Below are positions 1 to 13,026 of a stretch of DNA of 64,000 nucleotides, piece after piece. This stretch comes from Nocardioides albertanoniae. Its GTDB lineage: Bacteria; Actinomycetota; Actinomycetes; Propionibacteriales; Nocardioidaceae. The translations under genes were made by a program, and so were the position numbers. The stretch is taken from assembly GCF_006716315.1 (NCBI RefSeq), contig NZ_VFOV01000001.1:2744501-2808500 (forward strand), written 5' to 3'. Position 1 is the first letter of the stretch; each line of letters starts with the position of its first letter. The notes below the pieces were generated by a model, which did no database searches, was not told the DNA's origin, and saw only the letters and a list, made by a program, of their open reading frames with translations.

Positions 1-2200
<2,200 letters not shown>

Positions 2201-2267
2201 AACCGGGCCCGGAGCGATGAAACCGCGGTGAAGGCGGTCTGAAACCGCTGCCCCTCACCGTGGGAGC

Positions 2268-3284
<1,017 letters not shown>

Positions 3285-3285
3285 G

Positions 3286-4104
3286 ATGGCTGCACTGATC
3301 TCCACGTACGCCGTCGCCGACCGCCCGCTCAAGACCCACCCCGGCGTGGGCGAGACGGTCGCCCAGACCTTCACCATGGCCCGGCGCGCGCTGATCAAGA
3401 TGATGCGCAACCCCGAGCAGTTCTTCGACGTCACGATCCAGCCGTTGCTGTTCACCGCGATGTTCGCCTACATCTTCGGCGGGGCGATCTCCGGCGACGT
3501 GAAGGCCTACCTGCCGACCATCATCACCGGCATCCTGGCCCAGACCGCACTGACCGCGTCGATGGCCCGCGGCACCCAGCTACGCGAGGACATGGACAAG
3601 GGCGTCTTCGACCGCTTCAAGGCGCTCCCGATCGCCCGGATCGCGCCGCTGGCCGGCCCCGCGGTCGCCGACCTGCTGCGCTACGGGATCGCCGCGACCC
3701 TCACGATCCTGACCGGGCTGCTGATGGGCTACCGCCCCGGTGGCGGCGTCGGCGGCGTGCTCGCCGGCTGGGCGCTGACCATCTTCGCGGGCTGGTCGCT
3801 GAGCTGGATCTTCACCTGGCTCGGCACGGTGCTGAAGACCGCGGGCGGGGTGCAGGGCCTGGGCATGATGATCATGTTCCCGTTGACCTTCCTCTCCCCC
3901 GCGTTCGTGCCGAAGGAGACGATGCCGACCTGGCTGCAGCACTTCGTCGACGTCAACCCGGTCACCTTGGTCATCAACGCGACCCGCGACCTGATGAACG
4001 CCGGCGACCTCACCCTGAGCGTCGTGTGGGCCGTGGTCGGCTGCGCGGTCGTCGTCGCGATCTTCGCGCCGATCTCGGTGTGGAGCTACAGCAAGAAGCT
4101 CTGA
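3286..4104 (+). CDS. ABC-2 type permease (DrrB-like)
   Basis: A 272-residue membrane subunit with an N-terminal cytoplasmic stretch and about six transmembrane segments, of the ABC-2/DrrB family. The motif NPEQFFDVTIQPLLFTAMFAYIFGG near residues 38-62 and the late LTFLSPAFVPKETMPTWLQ loop are typical. It partners the ATPase just upstream (1 bp gap) to form an exporter. It ends 5 bp before the stop of the convergent AfsR-like regulator, leaving almost no room for a terminator. Confidence 0.92.
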   Translation: MAALISTYAVADRPLKTHPGVGETVAQTFTMARRALIKMMRNPEQFFDVTIQPLLFTAMFAYIFGGAISGDVKAYLPTIITGILAQTALTASMARGTQLREDMDKGVFDRFKALPIARIAPLAGPAVADLLRYGIAATLTILTGLLMGYRPGGGVGGVLAGWALTIFAGWSLSWIFTWLGTVLKTAGGVQGLGMMIMFPLTFLSPAFVPKETMPTWLQHFVDVNPVTLVINATRDLMNAGDLTLSVVWAVVGCAVVVAIFAPISVWSYSKKL

Positions 4105-4109
4105 CCGCC

Positions 4110-7094
4110 TCAGCTCAGCCGCGAGATGACGCCGCGGGCCTCGTCCATGAGGGCGAGGCCGCGGCGTTCTCCGTACTCCTGCGACACCTTTTCGAGCATG
4201 CCGGGCGCGAGCCGCTCGGCATCGGCGGTCGCGAGCTCCCAGCGCATCTCGAGCGAGGATCGGGAGTAGCCGAACCGGTCGGCGAGCACGAGCAGTCGCA
4301 CCGCGTCCTCCCGCGCCAGCGCATCGCGCAGCAGCCCCCACAGCCCGACGGCGAGGAGCAGCATGCCGGTCACCGGGCAGTCCTGCGACCTGCGGTCCTG
4401 GGCCATGATCCGTGGTGCCTTCGCGACGAGATCCTCGAACAGGTCGGTGGCCTGCAGCCCCTCGTCGTGGCGGGCATGGCTGGCGACGGCGACCGCCTCG
4501 GACGCGATCCGCCACGGCAGCAGGTCGGCGTCGTCCTCGAATCCTGGGAACGGCATCTCGCTCATCGTCACCGCCACCTCGCGGGTCAACGCCAGGCCCT
4601 CGGCGACCCGGCCCTCGGCCAGCAGCAGCTGAGCCCGGGCGGCGTGGACCGATCCTCGGGACCCGAGGCCGCTGCGGGGCTGCTCGGCGATGATGGCCTC
4701 CAGGATCTCGGCGGCCTCGTCGAGCCGGCCCTGCTCCACGGCGTACGTCACCAAGATCGTGTGGGTCTGGACTAGGTCGTCGTCGGCGCCGAGCCGGCGC
4801 AGGACCGGGATGGCCTCGCCGGCATGAGCGGCCGCCTCATCGAGACGACCGAGCTGGGCGTAGAGACCGCTGAGCTGGGCGTGGAGCATCGCCCGCGACC
4901 AGGGCCCGCCCGCGGTGCCGGTCAGGCGCAGTGCCTCCTTGCCCGCGGCGATCGCGCCCTCGGGGTCACCGAGGTTCTCCCGCTCGTGGCTGAGGAAGGT
5001 GAACGCGCGTGCGCGCACCTCGGGGTCGGGGTCGGCGATGACCCCGGCCAGCGCTTCCTCCAGCTGGCCGCCGGGGCCAGAGTGCACGACGCTCTCCGCC
5101 ATCGCCCGCATGACCGTGAGCATGGTCTCGAGCTGACGGTCGCCGGAGTCGGAGCCGATCCGGTCGAGGATGCCCACCAGCCGCGCCAGTCCCGACCCGC
5201 CGGTGACCGCAGCGCCGAAGAGGAGCAGCGCCAGGACGAGCCGGGTCTTCTCCAGCAGCTCGGCCGGTGGTTCCCACTCGTCGACCAGGTCGGCGACCGG
5301 CCCCGCCAGCATGATCACCCGGTGGTGCTCGCCGGCGACGGTCCAGAACACGCCCAGCGCACAGAAGAGGCGCACCACCGACTCGGGCTCGTCCTCGACC
5401 AGCACCTGGCGCAGGACGTCGGCCAGGTTGCTCTCCTCGGCCCGCAGCGCGTCCATCGCCTCGAACTGATCCGGGGAGTAGATCCGCGCCACGTTGATGT
5501 CTGCGAAGCCCCGCGCCCAGGACCGCTGTGCCGCGCGGGCGGCCACGTCTTCGTCCGCGTCGGCCAGACGCATCCGGCCGAACTCGCGCACGGTCTCGAG
5601 CATGCGGTAGCGGACGCCGAGCTGCGCGTCGACGACGGTCAGCAGCGACTGGTCGACGAGCTCCTCGATCGCCTCCAGCGCGTCGCTGCCGAGCATCGCC
5701 TCGGCGGCTTCGAGCGTGAACCCGTCGTGGAAGAGCGAGAGCCAGCGCATCGCGCGCCGCTCCCGCTCGGTGAGGAGGTTCCAGGACCAGTCGATGACGG
5801 CCACGAGCGTCTGGTGGCGGTCGGGCGCGTTGCGGTCGCCTCCGCGCAGCAGGACGAACCGGTCGGAGAGCCGCCGGGCGATGTCGTCGACCGACATCGC
5901 GCGCACCTTGACCGCGGCCAGCTCGATCGCCAGGGGCAGGCCGTCGAGCCGGGTCACGATCTCATCGACCCGCGGCTCGGCCAGATGCACCCCGGGCCGC
6001 GCGGCGACGGCGCGACGCCGGAACAGCTCGCTGCCGTCGTACGTCCCGAGCCGGCCGAGCGGGTAGACCCGCTCCGCCCCAACGGCGAGCGGGCTGCGGG
6101 AGGTGGTCAGCACGGTCAGGTCACGCATCGTCGCGACCAGGAAGGCGACCAGGTCGGCGACGGCGGCCACGATGTGCTCGCAGTTGTCGAGCACGAGCAG
6201 CGTGGGTGGTCCGTCGAGCTGCTGGGCGATCCGCGAGCGTACGTCGGCACGCTGCTCGGGCGTGAGCCGGTCGCGTCCGGCCACGGAGTCACGTACGCCG
6301 AGGGCGGAGCCCACCTCGCCGGTGAGGTCGTCGGGCGAGGTCACGCCGACCAGCTCGACGAAGTGCACGACCGGCTGCTCGGCGCGGTGCGCGAGCACCT
6401 GTGCCAGGCTGGTCTTGCCCAGCCCGCCGGGCCCGAGGATCGTGACGACCCGCGAGCTCTTGAGCAGCGCGGCGATCTCGGCGCTGTCCTGTTCGCGGCC
6501 GATCAGCACGTCGGCGTCATGGCGCAGCCCCGAGCGCACCGGTCGGTCGCGCGCGAGCAGCTCGGCATGGAGTGCGCGCAGCCGCGGGCTCGGGTCGACG
6601 CCCAGGCCGTCGGCCAGCGCGGTGCGGTAGGCCTCGAACCGCTCGAGCGCCGCCGGCGCACCGTGCACCGCGGCGACCGCTCGCAGCACCGCTTCGGTGA
6701 CCTCCTCGTCGGAGTCGGTGCGCTCGAGCCGTTCGAGCAGCGGAAGCGCCTCGGCATACCGCTTCTCCGCGGCGAGCCGGAGCGCCTCCGGGCGCAGCGA
6801 CCAGGCGTCGACCTCGGCGGCGGCCAGGCTGAGCCGATAGCCCCGCGGCGTACGCTCGATCGCTGCCGCGTCGGTCGCCGTCCGCGCGCGCGAGACCACG
6901 ACCTGGAGCGCCTTCGACGGATGCGCCGGCACCGCGTCGACGCCCCAGACATCCTCGACCAGAGCGGCCTCCGACGCACCTCGCGGACCGGCCTCGACCA
7001 GCGCGCGCAGCAGTGCCCGGGTGCGTTCGCCGGCTACCGGCGCACCGCCCCAGGTGACCTCGTCGAGCACACTCAGCGTCGTCACAGCCACCAT
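4110..7094 (-). CDS. AfsR-like STAND transcriptional regulator (BTAD, NB-ARC, TPR)
   Basis: A 994-residue regulator. Residues 1-90 form an OmpR-like winged helix, 95-235 a bacterial transcriptional activation (BTAD) domain, and about 195-480 a STAND NTPase with Walker A GPGGLGKTS at 221-229 and Walker B LLVLDNCEH. The rest is alpha-helical TPR-like repeats. Such proteins switch on nucleotide binding and usually activate exporters or secondary metabolism. I chose ATG 7094 because it gives the compact winged-helix start; the open frame continues upstream into non-conserved, low-complexity sequence. It converges on drrAB, which is a plausible but unproven target. A perfect 12-bp palindrome lies just upstream. 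Confidence 0.88.
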   Translation of the reverse strand: MVAVTTLSVLDEVTWGGAPVAGERTRALLRALVEAGPRGASEAALVEDVWGVDAVPAHPSKALQVVVSRARTATDAAAIERTPRGYRLSLAAAEVDAWSLRPEALRLAAEKRYAEALPLLERLERTDSDEEVTEAVLRAVAAVHGAPAALERFEAYRTALADGLGVDPSPRLRALHAELLARDRPVRSGLRHDADVLIGREQDSAEIAALLKSSRVVTILGPGGLGKTSLAQVLAHRAEQPVVHFVELVGVTSPDDLTGEVGSALGVRDSVAGRDRLTPEQRADVRSRIAQQLDGPPTLLVLDNCEHIVAAVADLVAFLVATMRDLTVLTTSRSPLAVGAERVYPLGRLGTYDGSELFRRRAVAARPGVHLAEPRVDEIVTRLDGLPLAIELAAVKVRAMSVDDIARRLSDRFVLLRGGDRNAPDRHQTLVAVIDWSWNLLTERERRAMRWLSLFHDGFTLEAAEAMLGSDALEAIEELVDQSLLTVVDAQLGVRYRMLETVREFGRMRLADADEDVAARAAQRSWARGFADINVARIYSPDQFEAMDALRAEESNLADVLRQVLVEDEPESVVRLFCALGVFWTVAGEHHRVIMLAGPVADLVDEWEPPAELLEKTRLVLALLLFGAAVTGGSGLARLVGILDRIGSDSGDRQLETMLTVMRAMAESVVHSGPGGQLEEALAGVIADPDPEVRARAFTFLSHERENLGDPEGAIAAGKEALRLTGTAGGPWSRAMLHAQLSGLYAQLGRLDEAAAHAGEAIPVLRRLGADDDLVQTHTILVTYAVEQGRLDEAAEILEAIIAEQPRSGLGSRGSVHAARAQLLLAEGRVAEGLALTREVAVTMSEMPFPGFEDDADLLPWRIASEAVAVASHARHDEGLQATDLFEDLVAKAPRIMAQDRRSQDCPVTGMLLLAVGLWGLLRDALAREDAVRLLVLADRFGYSRSSLEMRWELATADAERLAPGMLEKVSQEYGERRGLALMDEARGVISRLS

Positions 7095-7103
7095 TCTGTC
7101 ATA

Positions 7104-7115
7104 GCGATATATCGC
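7104..7115. promoter_or_regulatory. 12-bp palindrome GCGATATATCGC upstream of the AfsR-like gene
   Basis: A perfect AT-centred palindrome in GC-rich DNA, 9 bp upstream of the regulator's start codon. It could be an operator for autoregulation or contain a -10 element. No family consensus was matched. Confidence 0.4.
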
Positions 7116-7142
7116 GTACGTTCGAGATAGCCCGCTCACGGC

Positions 7143-7215
7143 GAGTAACACGTCGTTCGTAGGGCTACTCGCCCCATTAGATAGGGCGGGTAGTGCTCCG
7201 AACAACGTGTTACTC
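7143..7215. repeat. Long imperfect inverted repeat (32-bp arms)
   Basis: Arms 7143-7174 and 7184-7215 pair at 27 of 32 positions around a 9-nt centre (cattagata). The outer ends are GAGTAACACG and its complement. It lies between divergent start codons, so a simple terminator role is unlikely. It could be a regulatory cruciform, an RNA hairpin in the ltaE leader, or a palindromic mobile-element remnant. Confidence 0.8.
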
Positions 7216-7264
7216 CACCGCTGGCCGCCGAGGCGCGCGCACGACGGCACGCCAGAATGGGCCC

Positions 7265-8293
7265 GTGACCATCGAACTTCGCTCTGACAACGCCGCCTCC
7301 GTCTCCCCCTCGATCCTGGAGGCGATGGCCGCCGCCAACTCCGGGTCCGCGCTCGCCTACGGCGGCGACGAGGTGACCGCGAGGCTCGAGGAGCATGTGC
7401 GGGAGGTCTTCGAGCATCCGACGGCCCGGGTCTTCCCCGTGCTGAGCGGCACTGCTGCCAACGCCCTCTCGCTCTCCGCACTGACGCCGCCGTGGGGCGC
7501 GGTCGTATGCCACGAGAGCGCACACATCCTGACCAGCGAGGGCGGCGCGACCTCCCTGCTCAGCGCCGGAGCGGTCATGACCGGGGTCGCCGGCGAGGGC
7601 TACAAGGTGGCCGCGCCGGCGCTTCGCACCCACCTGGACGGCGTACGCTGGGGCGACCCGCACCACTCCCAGCCGTCCGTCCTGTCGCTGACCTCCCCGT
7701 CGGACCACGGCACCGTCTACTCGGCCGCGGAGATCTCCGAGCTCGCCGCGATCGCGCGGGAGCGTGGGTTGCGGGTGCACCTGGACGGCGCCCGCTTCGC
7801 CAACGCCGTCGTGGCCACGGGGTCGGCGCCGGCCGACCTCACCTGGCGGGCCGGCGTCGACGTGCTCTCCCTGGGCGCGACCAAGAACGGTGCGCTCTCG
7901 GCCGAGGCGATCGTCTGTTTCACCGACGGGCCCGCCGACGAGCTCGTCTACCGCACCAAGCGCAGCGGCCACGTCACCTCGAAGATGCGCTACCAGTCGG
8001 CCCAGCTGATCGCCTACCTCACCGACGACCTCTGGCTGCGCAACGCCCGCAACGCCAACGAGCGGATGGGCGAGCTCGCCGCAGGGCTGGAGTCGCTCGG
8101 CATCGAGCTCGTGGCGCGGCCGGCGGTCAACATGGTCTTCGTACGCCTCGACCCACTCCTCGCCGATGCCCTCGAGGCTGCGGGCGTGCTCTTCTACCGC
8201 CTCGATGGTCTGGCCCGGTTCGTCACCTCGTGGCAGACCTCGGCAGACGACATCGCGACTGCGCTGGCGGCGGTGCGGTCGGCGCTGGGCTGA
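7265..8293 (+). CDS. ltaE: Low-specificity L-threonine aldolase (PLP, beta-eliminating lyase family)
   Basis: A fold-type I PLP enzyme of 342 residues that cleaves L-threonine or L-allo-threonine to glycine and acetaldehyde. It begins MTIELRSDNAAS, with the family's early SDN motif, has the VHLDGARFANA segment near 175 (Asp contacting the PLP ring) and the Schiff-base lysine in SLGATKNGA near 205. GTG 7265 fits the family start; upstream in-frame codons fall inside the inverted repeat. It is convergent with pheT, with a strong hairpin between the two. Confidence 0.9.
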   Translation: MTIELRSDNAASVSPSILEAMAAANSGSALAYGGDEVTARLEEHVREVFEHPTARVFPVLSGTAANALSLSALTPPWGAVVCHESAHILTSEGGATSLLSAGAVMTGVAGEGYKVAAPALRTHLDGVRWGDPHHSQPSVLSLTSPSDHGTVYSAAEISELAAIARERGLRVHLDGARFANAVVATGSAPADLTWRAGVDVLSLGATKNGALSAEAIVCFTDGPADELVYRTKRSGHVTSKMRYQSAQLIAYLTDDLWLRNARNANERMGELAAGLESLGIELVARPAVNMVFVRLDPLLADALEAAGVLFYRLDGLARFVTSWQTSADDIATALAAVRSALG

Positions 8294-8362
8294 GGAGACT
8301 TCCCGCCATGGCGGGATAGTGGAGCCCACCGCCCCGCACACCCCCATCCAGACCCGTACGCA

Positions 8363-8396
8363 ACGACGCCCTCCTGCCGCAGCAGGAGGGCGTCGT
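8363..8396. terminator. Bidirectional terminator hairpin between ltaE and pheT
   Basis: Perfect 15-bp stem (8363-8377 with 8382-8396) and 4-nt loop cgca between two convergent genes. It has no T-run, as is common for actinobacterial terminators. Confidence 0.8.
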
Positions 8397-8414
8397 CGAT
8401 GTCGGCCGAACGGG

Positions 8415-10907
8415 TCAGGAGCGCTGGCTGGCTCCGGTGACCTCGGCGGCCCGAGCCACGGCTGCCTCACGTGCGGCTGCGGTCTCCTCCGCCTTCAGGG
8501 TGCGGTCGACGGCACGGAAGCGCAGGGCGAACGTGAGCGACTTCTTGCCCTCACCGACCTGGTCGCCTTCGTAGACGTCGAAGAGCCGCACCGTCTCGAG
8601 CAGCTCGCCGGCCCCCTCACGCAGCGCCGCCTCGACGGCCGCGACGGTGACGTCGGAGGAGACGATCAGCGCGACGTCCTCCTTCGCCACCGGCATGGTC
8701 GAGAAGCTCGGGCCGGCCGCGGTGCCGGACACCTTCGAGGTCAGCAGGTCGAGGTCGATCTCGACCGCCGCCGCGCGAGCGGGCAGCCCGAACGCCTTGC
8801 ACACCTTGGGGTGCAGCTCGCCGGCGTGGCCGAGCTCGACACCGTCGACGCGGATCACCGCGCAGCGACCCGGGTGCCAGGGCGCCCGCGACGCCGAGGC
8901 CACCTCGACCGCGAGACCGAGATCGGCGCCCAGGCGGCGTACGACCTCGATGGCGTCGGCCCAGCCCGCTGTCTCGGCCGAACCCCACCAGCCACCCCGC
9001 GTACGCTCCCCGGCGAGCACCGTGGCGAGGTGCAGCGGCTGGTGCGGGATCGCAGCGAGGAGCTTCTCGAGCTCCTCCTCCGACGGGCGTCGGTCGACGC
9101 CGTAGATCGGCGCGGCCTGGTCGGCCGGGAAGGCGACGGTCGCGGTCTCGAAGAGAGAGACCCCGTCCTGACCTCGGGAGATGTTACGGGCCGCGACCTT
9201 CAGGAGCCCCGGCAGGAGCGTCGTGGTGTAGGCCGGCTCCTCGTTGCTCAACGGGTTGGCCAGCTTCACGGTGTGACGCAGCGCGTCGTCAGCCGGCAGC
9301 CCGAGCCGGTCGAAGTCGGCGTCGCCGACGAACGGGAAGTCGACGACCTCGACGAGCCCGGCCCCGGCCAGGACACGCCCGATGCGACGGCGCAGCTGCT
9401 GGGCACGGGTCAGCCCGCCACCGGTCGCGCGGCGCGGCAGCACCGAGGGCACCTTGTCGTAGCCGACGATCCTGGCGACCTCCTCGACCAGGTCGTAGGG
9501 GTCGTTGAGGTCGACACGGTAGGTCGGCACGGTGACGGTCAGGGAGTCACCGGCGGCGACGACCCTCGCGCCGATCAGCTCGAGAGACTTCACGACGGTC
9601 GCCTCGTCGACGTCGAGCCCGGTGATCCGCTTCGGGAGCGAGACCGGGATCGTGATCGTCTTCAGCGGCGCCCGTGTCTCCGGCGACGACATCGGGCCCA
9701 CCTCGGAGACGCCGTCGGCGGTGCCGCCGCCGTGCTCGAGCAGCAGCTCGACCACACGCTGGGCGGCGGCCGGCGGCAGCAACGGGTCGACACCGCGCTC
9801 GAAGCGCTTGGACGCCTCCGAGGGCAGCTTGTGGCGCTTCTGCGAGCGGAAGACGGTGGTCGGGTCGAAGTGAGCCGCCTCGACCACGATGTCGGTCGTC
9901 GTCTCGGAGATCTCCGTCGACGCACCGCCCATCACACCGGCGATACCGATCGGGCCGGAGTCGTCGGTGATCAGCAGGTCTTCGGCCGAGAGCACCCGGG
10001 CGACGTCGTCGAGCGTGGTGATCTTCTCGCCCTCGCTCGCCCGTCGCACCACGATGTCGCCGGACAGCTTGGCCCGGTCGTAGCAGTGCGTCGGCTGGCC
10101 GAGCTCCATCATCACGTAGTTGGAGACGTCGACGGCCAGCGAGATCGAACGTACGCCGGTGGCCTCGAGCCGCTTCTTGATGAAGTCGGGCGTCGGCGCG
10201 GCCGGGTCGAACCCGGTGATCCCCCGGGTGACGAAGTAGTCGCAGGCATCGTCGGCCAGACGCACCGGGTAGCCCGAGCCGTCGGCGATCGGTGCCTCGA
10301 CCTGAGCCGGGTCGGCGAAGGGCACGTCGAACCCGAGCGCGGCCTCGCGCGCGATCCCGCGCAGCGAGAGGGCGTAGGCCCGGTCGGGGTTGATCTCGAA
10401 CTCGATGATCTCCTCACCGAGACCGAGCACCTCGCGGGCGTCGGTGCCAGGAGCCGGAGCATCGGCCGGGAGCACGATGATGCCGTCGGCCTCCTCCCCC
10501 AGCCCGAGCTCGCGGGCGGAGCAGATCATGCCGGCGCTCATGTGGCCGTAGGTCTTGCGCGCCGAGATCTCGAAGTTGCCGGGCAGCACACCGCCGGGCA
10601 GGATCACCACGACGTTGTCGCCGGGCTTGAAGTTGCGCGCGCCGCAGACGATGCCCTGCGGCTCACCGGTGCCGTTGGCGTCGCCGACGTCGACCGAGCA
10701 CCAGTTGATGACCTTGCCGTTCTTCTGCGGCTCGGGCTCCTGGGTGAGCACCTTGCCCACCACGAGCGGGCCCTCGATGCCGGCGCCGGAGGTCTCGATC
10801 GCCTCCAGCTTGAGGCCGAGCGCGGTCAGCCGGTCGGTGATCTCCTCGATGCCGAGATCCTCGGGCAGCGAGACGTACTCCTTGATCCAGGAGAGGGGGG
10901 CTTTCAC
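8415..10907 (-). CDS. pheT: Phenylalanyl-tRNA synthetase beta subunit
   Basis: An 830-residue beta subunit of the (alpha-beta)2 enzyme charging tRNA-Phe. It starts [15 protein letters not shown], the conserved N-terminus. The tRNA-binding OB-like domain is near 40-155, the B3/B4 editing domain near 215-390 (region around the [13 protein letters not shown] strand), B5 near 410-485, and the C-terminal FDX-ACB anticodon-binding domain ends with [15 protein letters not shown]. The GTG start overlaps the pheS stop by 4 bp (GTGA), so translation is coupled. Confidence 0.97.
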   Translation of the reverse strand: MKAPLSWIKEYVSLPEDLGIEEITDRLTALGLKLEAIETSGAGIEGPLVVGKVLTQEPEPQKNGKVINWCSVDVGDANGTGEPQGIVCGARNFKPGDNVVVILPGGVLPGNFEISARKTYGHMSAGMICSARELGLGEEADGIIVLPADAPAPGTDAREVLGLGEEIIEFEINPDRAYALSLRGIAREAALGFDVPFADPAQVEAPIADGSGYPVRLADDACDYFVTRGITGFDPAAPTPDFIKKRLEATGVRSISLAVDVSNYVMMELGQPTHCYDRAKLSGDIVVRRASEGEKITTLDDVARVLSAEDLLITDDSGPIGIAGVMGGASTEISETTTDIVVEAAHFDPTTVFRSQKRHKLPSEASKRFERGVDPLLPPAAAQRVVELLLEHGGGTADGVSEVGPMSSPETRAPLKTITIPVSLPKRITGLDVDEATVVKSLELIGARVVAAGDSLTVTVPTYRVDLNDPYDLVEEVARIVGYDKVPSVLPRRATGGGLTRAQQLRRRIGRVLAGAGLVEVVDFPFVGDADFDRLGLPADDALRHTVKLANPLSNEEPAYTTTLLPGLLKVAARNISRGQDGVSLFETATVAFPADQAAPIYGVDRRPSEEELEKLLAAIPHQPLHLATVLAGERTRGGWWGSAETAGWADAIEVVRRLGADLGLAVEVASASRAPWHPGRCAVIRVDGVELGHAGELHPKVCKAFGLPARAAAVEIDLDLLTSKVSGTAAGPSFSTMPVAKEDVALIVSSDVTVAAVEAALREGAGELLETVRLFDVYEGDQVGEGKKSLTFALRFRAVDRTLKAEETAAAREAAVARAAEVTGASQRS

Positions 10908-12010
10908 AGTTCACTCCCGAATGCAGTGGTGAGCCGGACGTCACCCTCGAAGAGGGTGCGCAGGTCGGACAGGCCGGTGCGGAACATCAGCGTGCGGTCG
11001 ATGCCCATCCCGAAGGCGAAGCCGGAGTAGCGCTCCGGGTCGACGCCGCAGGCGACCAGGACGCGCGGGTTCACGATCCCGCAGCCGCCCCACTCGATCC
11101 AGCCCTCGCCCTTGCAGGTGCGGCAGACGACCCCGTCGATCACCTGCGCGCCACGGCAGACGAAGCAGGTCAGGTCGACCTCGGCCGACGGCTCGGTGAA
11201 GGGGAAGTAGGACGGCCGGAACCGGGTCACGATGCCCTCGCCGAACATCTGGGTGGCGAAGTGGTCCAGCGTGCCCTTGAGGTGGGCCATCGAGATGCCC
11301 TCGTCGATGGCGAGGCCCTCGACCTGGTGGAACATCGGCGAGTGGGTCGCGTCGTACTCGTCGGCACGGAAGACCCGCCCCGGCGCCACCACGTAGATCG
11401 GCGGCTCCTGGGTGAGCATCGTGCGGGCCTGGACCGGCGAGGTCTGGGTGCGCAGCACCAGGTGGTTCTCGACGGGATCGGTCCAGATCGTGTCCTGCGT
11501 GGTGCGCGCCGGGTGGTCCGGGCCCAGGTTGAGCGCGTCGAAGTTGAGCCACTCGGCCTCGATGAGCGGACCCTCGGCGACCTCCCACCCCATCGCGACG
11601 AAGATGTCGGCGATCATCTCGGCACCGGTGGTCAGCGGGTGCCGTCCACCGACCGGGAAGCGGTCGGTCGGGAGCGTCACGTCGACGGTCTCCTCGACCA
11701 GCATCCGCGCCTCGTGCTCCTCCTCGAGCACCGCCTGCCGCTTGGCGAAGGCCTGGTTGACCGCGCCTCGCGCCTTGCCGACCCGCTGGCCGGCCTCCTT
11801 GCGCGCCGCCGGCGGCAGCGCGCCGATCTCACGGTTGGCCAGAGCCAGCGGCGAGCGGTCGCCGGCATGGTCGAGCCGTGTCTGCTTGAGCTCCTCGAGG
11901 CTGCTGGCGGCGTCGATGGCCTTCAGCGCGGCGTCGCGCGCGGCCTCGACTTCCTCAGCCTTCAAGGGGGTGACCTCTACCGGGTCGTAGTCGGTGTTGG
12001 GACCGGACAT
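10904..12010 (-). CDS. pheS: Phenylalanyl-tRNA synthetase alpha subunit
   Basis: The 368-residue catalytic alpha subunit. After an N-terminal coiled-coil region (about 20-100), the class II core holds motif 2 ([21 protein letters not shown]), the [15 protein letters not shown] strand and motif 3 ([13 protein letters not shown]). I took ATG 12010; the GTG directly before it is also possible. First gene of the pheST operon. I found no convincing T-box or Phe-rich leader peptide in the 190 bp upstream. Confidence 0.97.
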   Translation of the reverse strand: MSGPNTDYDPVEVTPLKAEEVEAARDAALKAIDAASSLEELKQTRLDHAGDRSPLALANREIGALPPAARKEAGQRVGKARGAVNQAFAKRQAVLEEEHEARMLVEETVDVTLPTDRFPVGGRHPLTTGAEMIADIFVAMGWEVAEGPLIEAEWLNFDALNLGPDHPARTTQDTIWTDPVENHLVLRTQTSPVQARTMLTQEPPIYVVAPGRVFRADEYDATHSPMFHQVEGLAIDEGISMAHLKGTLDHFATQMFGEGIVTRFRPSYFPFTEPSAEVDLTCFVCRGAQVIDGVVCRTCKGEGWIEWGGCGIVNPRVLVACGVDPERYSGFAFGMGIDRTLMFRTGLSDLRTLFEGDVRLTTAFGSEL

Positions 12011-12185
12011 CACTGGCTTTCGTCGCTGGATATGACGTCGCTGAACAAGACGTTGGGACGACAGTCTAGGAAGCCGGTACGCCCCCGGGCGAACCGGTTG
12101 CCGACACGCGGTCGGTCCCGGGGTCGAGGCTCGCGCAGAACGCCTCCTGCACGTCCCGTGGACCCCCTGAACACGCGGGATCTAC

Positions 12186-12204
12186 TTAGGATAGCCTCAC
12201 CTCA
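12186..12204 (+). promoter_or_regulatory. Iron box (IdeR/DmdR1-type) at the siderophore importer start
   Basis: The 19-mer TTAGGATAGCCTCACCTCA agrees at 15 of 19 positions with the recalled actinobacterial iron-box consensus (TTAGGTTAGGCTAACCTAA). Its last base is the A of the ATG. TAGGAT at 12188-12193 could be the -10 element, implying a leaderless mRNA shut off by Fe(II)-loaded regulator. Confidence 0.85.
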
Positions 12205-13001
12205 TGCTTCCTGCGCTCTCCGGTGACGACCTGGTGCTCGGCTATGCCCGTGCCACCGTCGTCCATGGGGTCTCCATCGGTCTCGAGTCGGGGCGGGTCA
12301 CCGCACTCATCGGGCCGAACGGGTCGGGAAAGTCCACGGTGCTCCGCTCCCTCGCCCGGCTGCACCGGATGACCTCCGGATCGGTCTCGCTGGACGGCGA
12401 CGACAGCGCCCCGCTGGGCGCGCGCGAGTTCGCGCGCAGGGTGACCCTGCTGTCCCAGTCGCGCCCGCACCCCTCGGGCCTGACCGTGCGCGACATCGTC
12501 GGCTTCGGCCGTCATCCCCACCGCCGGCGCTTCGCCGCCCTCACCGAGGATGACCTGGCGAGCATCGACCGGGCGCTGGACCTGACCGGCACCGCGCGGA
12601 TGGCGGACCGGCCGGTCGACCAGCTCTCCGGTGGCGAGCTGCAACGCGTGTGGCTGGCCAGCTGCCTGGCCCAGGACACCGGCGTACTGCTGCTCGACGA
12701 GCCAACCAACCACCTCGACCTGCGCTACCAGGTCGAGATCTTGGACCTGGTCCGCGACCTTGCGGACCACCACGGGACGGCCATCGGCGTCGTCCTGCAC
12801 GACCTGAACCAGACCGCCGCCGTGGCGGACCAGGTCGTACTGCTGCACCACGGCGTTGTGCACGCCGCCGGCGAACCCGCTGACGTGCTCACCGCCGAAC
12901 ACCTCTCGCAGGTGTACAGACTCCCGATCGAGGTGACCTCCGATCTGGAGACCGGGCGCGTCCGGGTCGAGCCACGCGGCAGGCATCACGTCCGGCGCTG
13001 A
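12204..13001 (+). CDS. Iron-siderophore ABC transporter ATP-binding protein (FecE/FepC-like)
   Basis: The 265-residue ATPase of a ferric-siderophore importer. Walker A GPNGSGKST is near 37, the signature LSGGELQRVWLA near 137, Walker B VLLLDEPTNHLD near 158, and the H-loop VLHDLNQTA near 192, all as in FecE/FepC. There is no ribosome-binding site; the iron box touches the ATG, so the message is probably leaderless. It is first in a three-gene unit with the binding lipoprotein (25 bp later) and a fused permease. Confidence 0.93.
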   Translation: MLPALSGDDLVLGYARATVVHGVSIGLESGRVTALIGPNGSGKSTVLRSLARLHRMTSGSVSLDGDDSAPLGAREFARRVTLLSQSRPHPSGLTVRDIVGFGRHPHRRRFAALTEDDLASIDRALDLTGTARMADRPVDQLSGGELQRVWLASCLAQDTGVLLLDEPTNHLDLRYQVEILDLVRDLADHHGTAIGVVLHDLNQTAAVADQVVLLHHGVVHAAGEPADVLTAEHLSQVYRLPIEVTSDLETGRVRVEPRGRHHVRR

Positions 13002-13026
13002 CGCCGGCGGACACGAAGAGGAAGAC

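Noticed and set aside
7095..7523. N-terminal extension of the AfsR-like protein
   Set aside because: The extension crosses the inverted repeat and is antisense to ltaE; the winged-helix start at 7094 is complete.
8166..11030. Plus-strand open frame of about 950 codons
   Set aside because: Complement of pheT/pheS; no recognisable protein features.
12011..12203. T-box or Phe leader peptide upstream of pheS
   Set aside because: I found no T-box core sequence and no Phe-rich short ORF.
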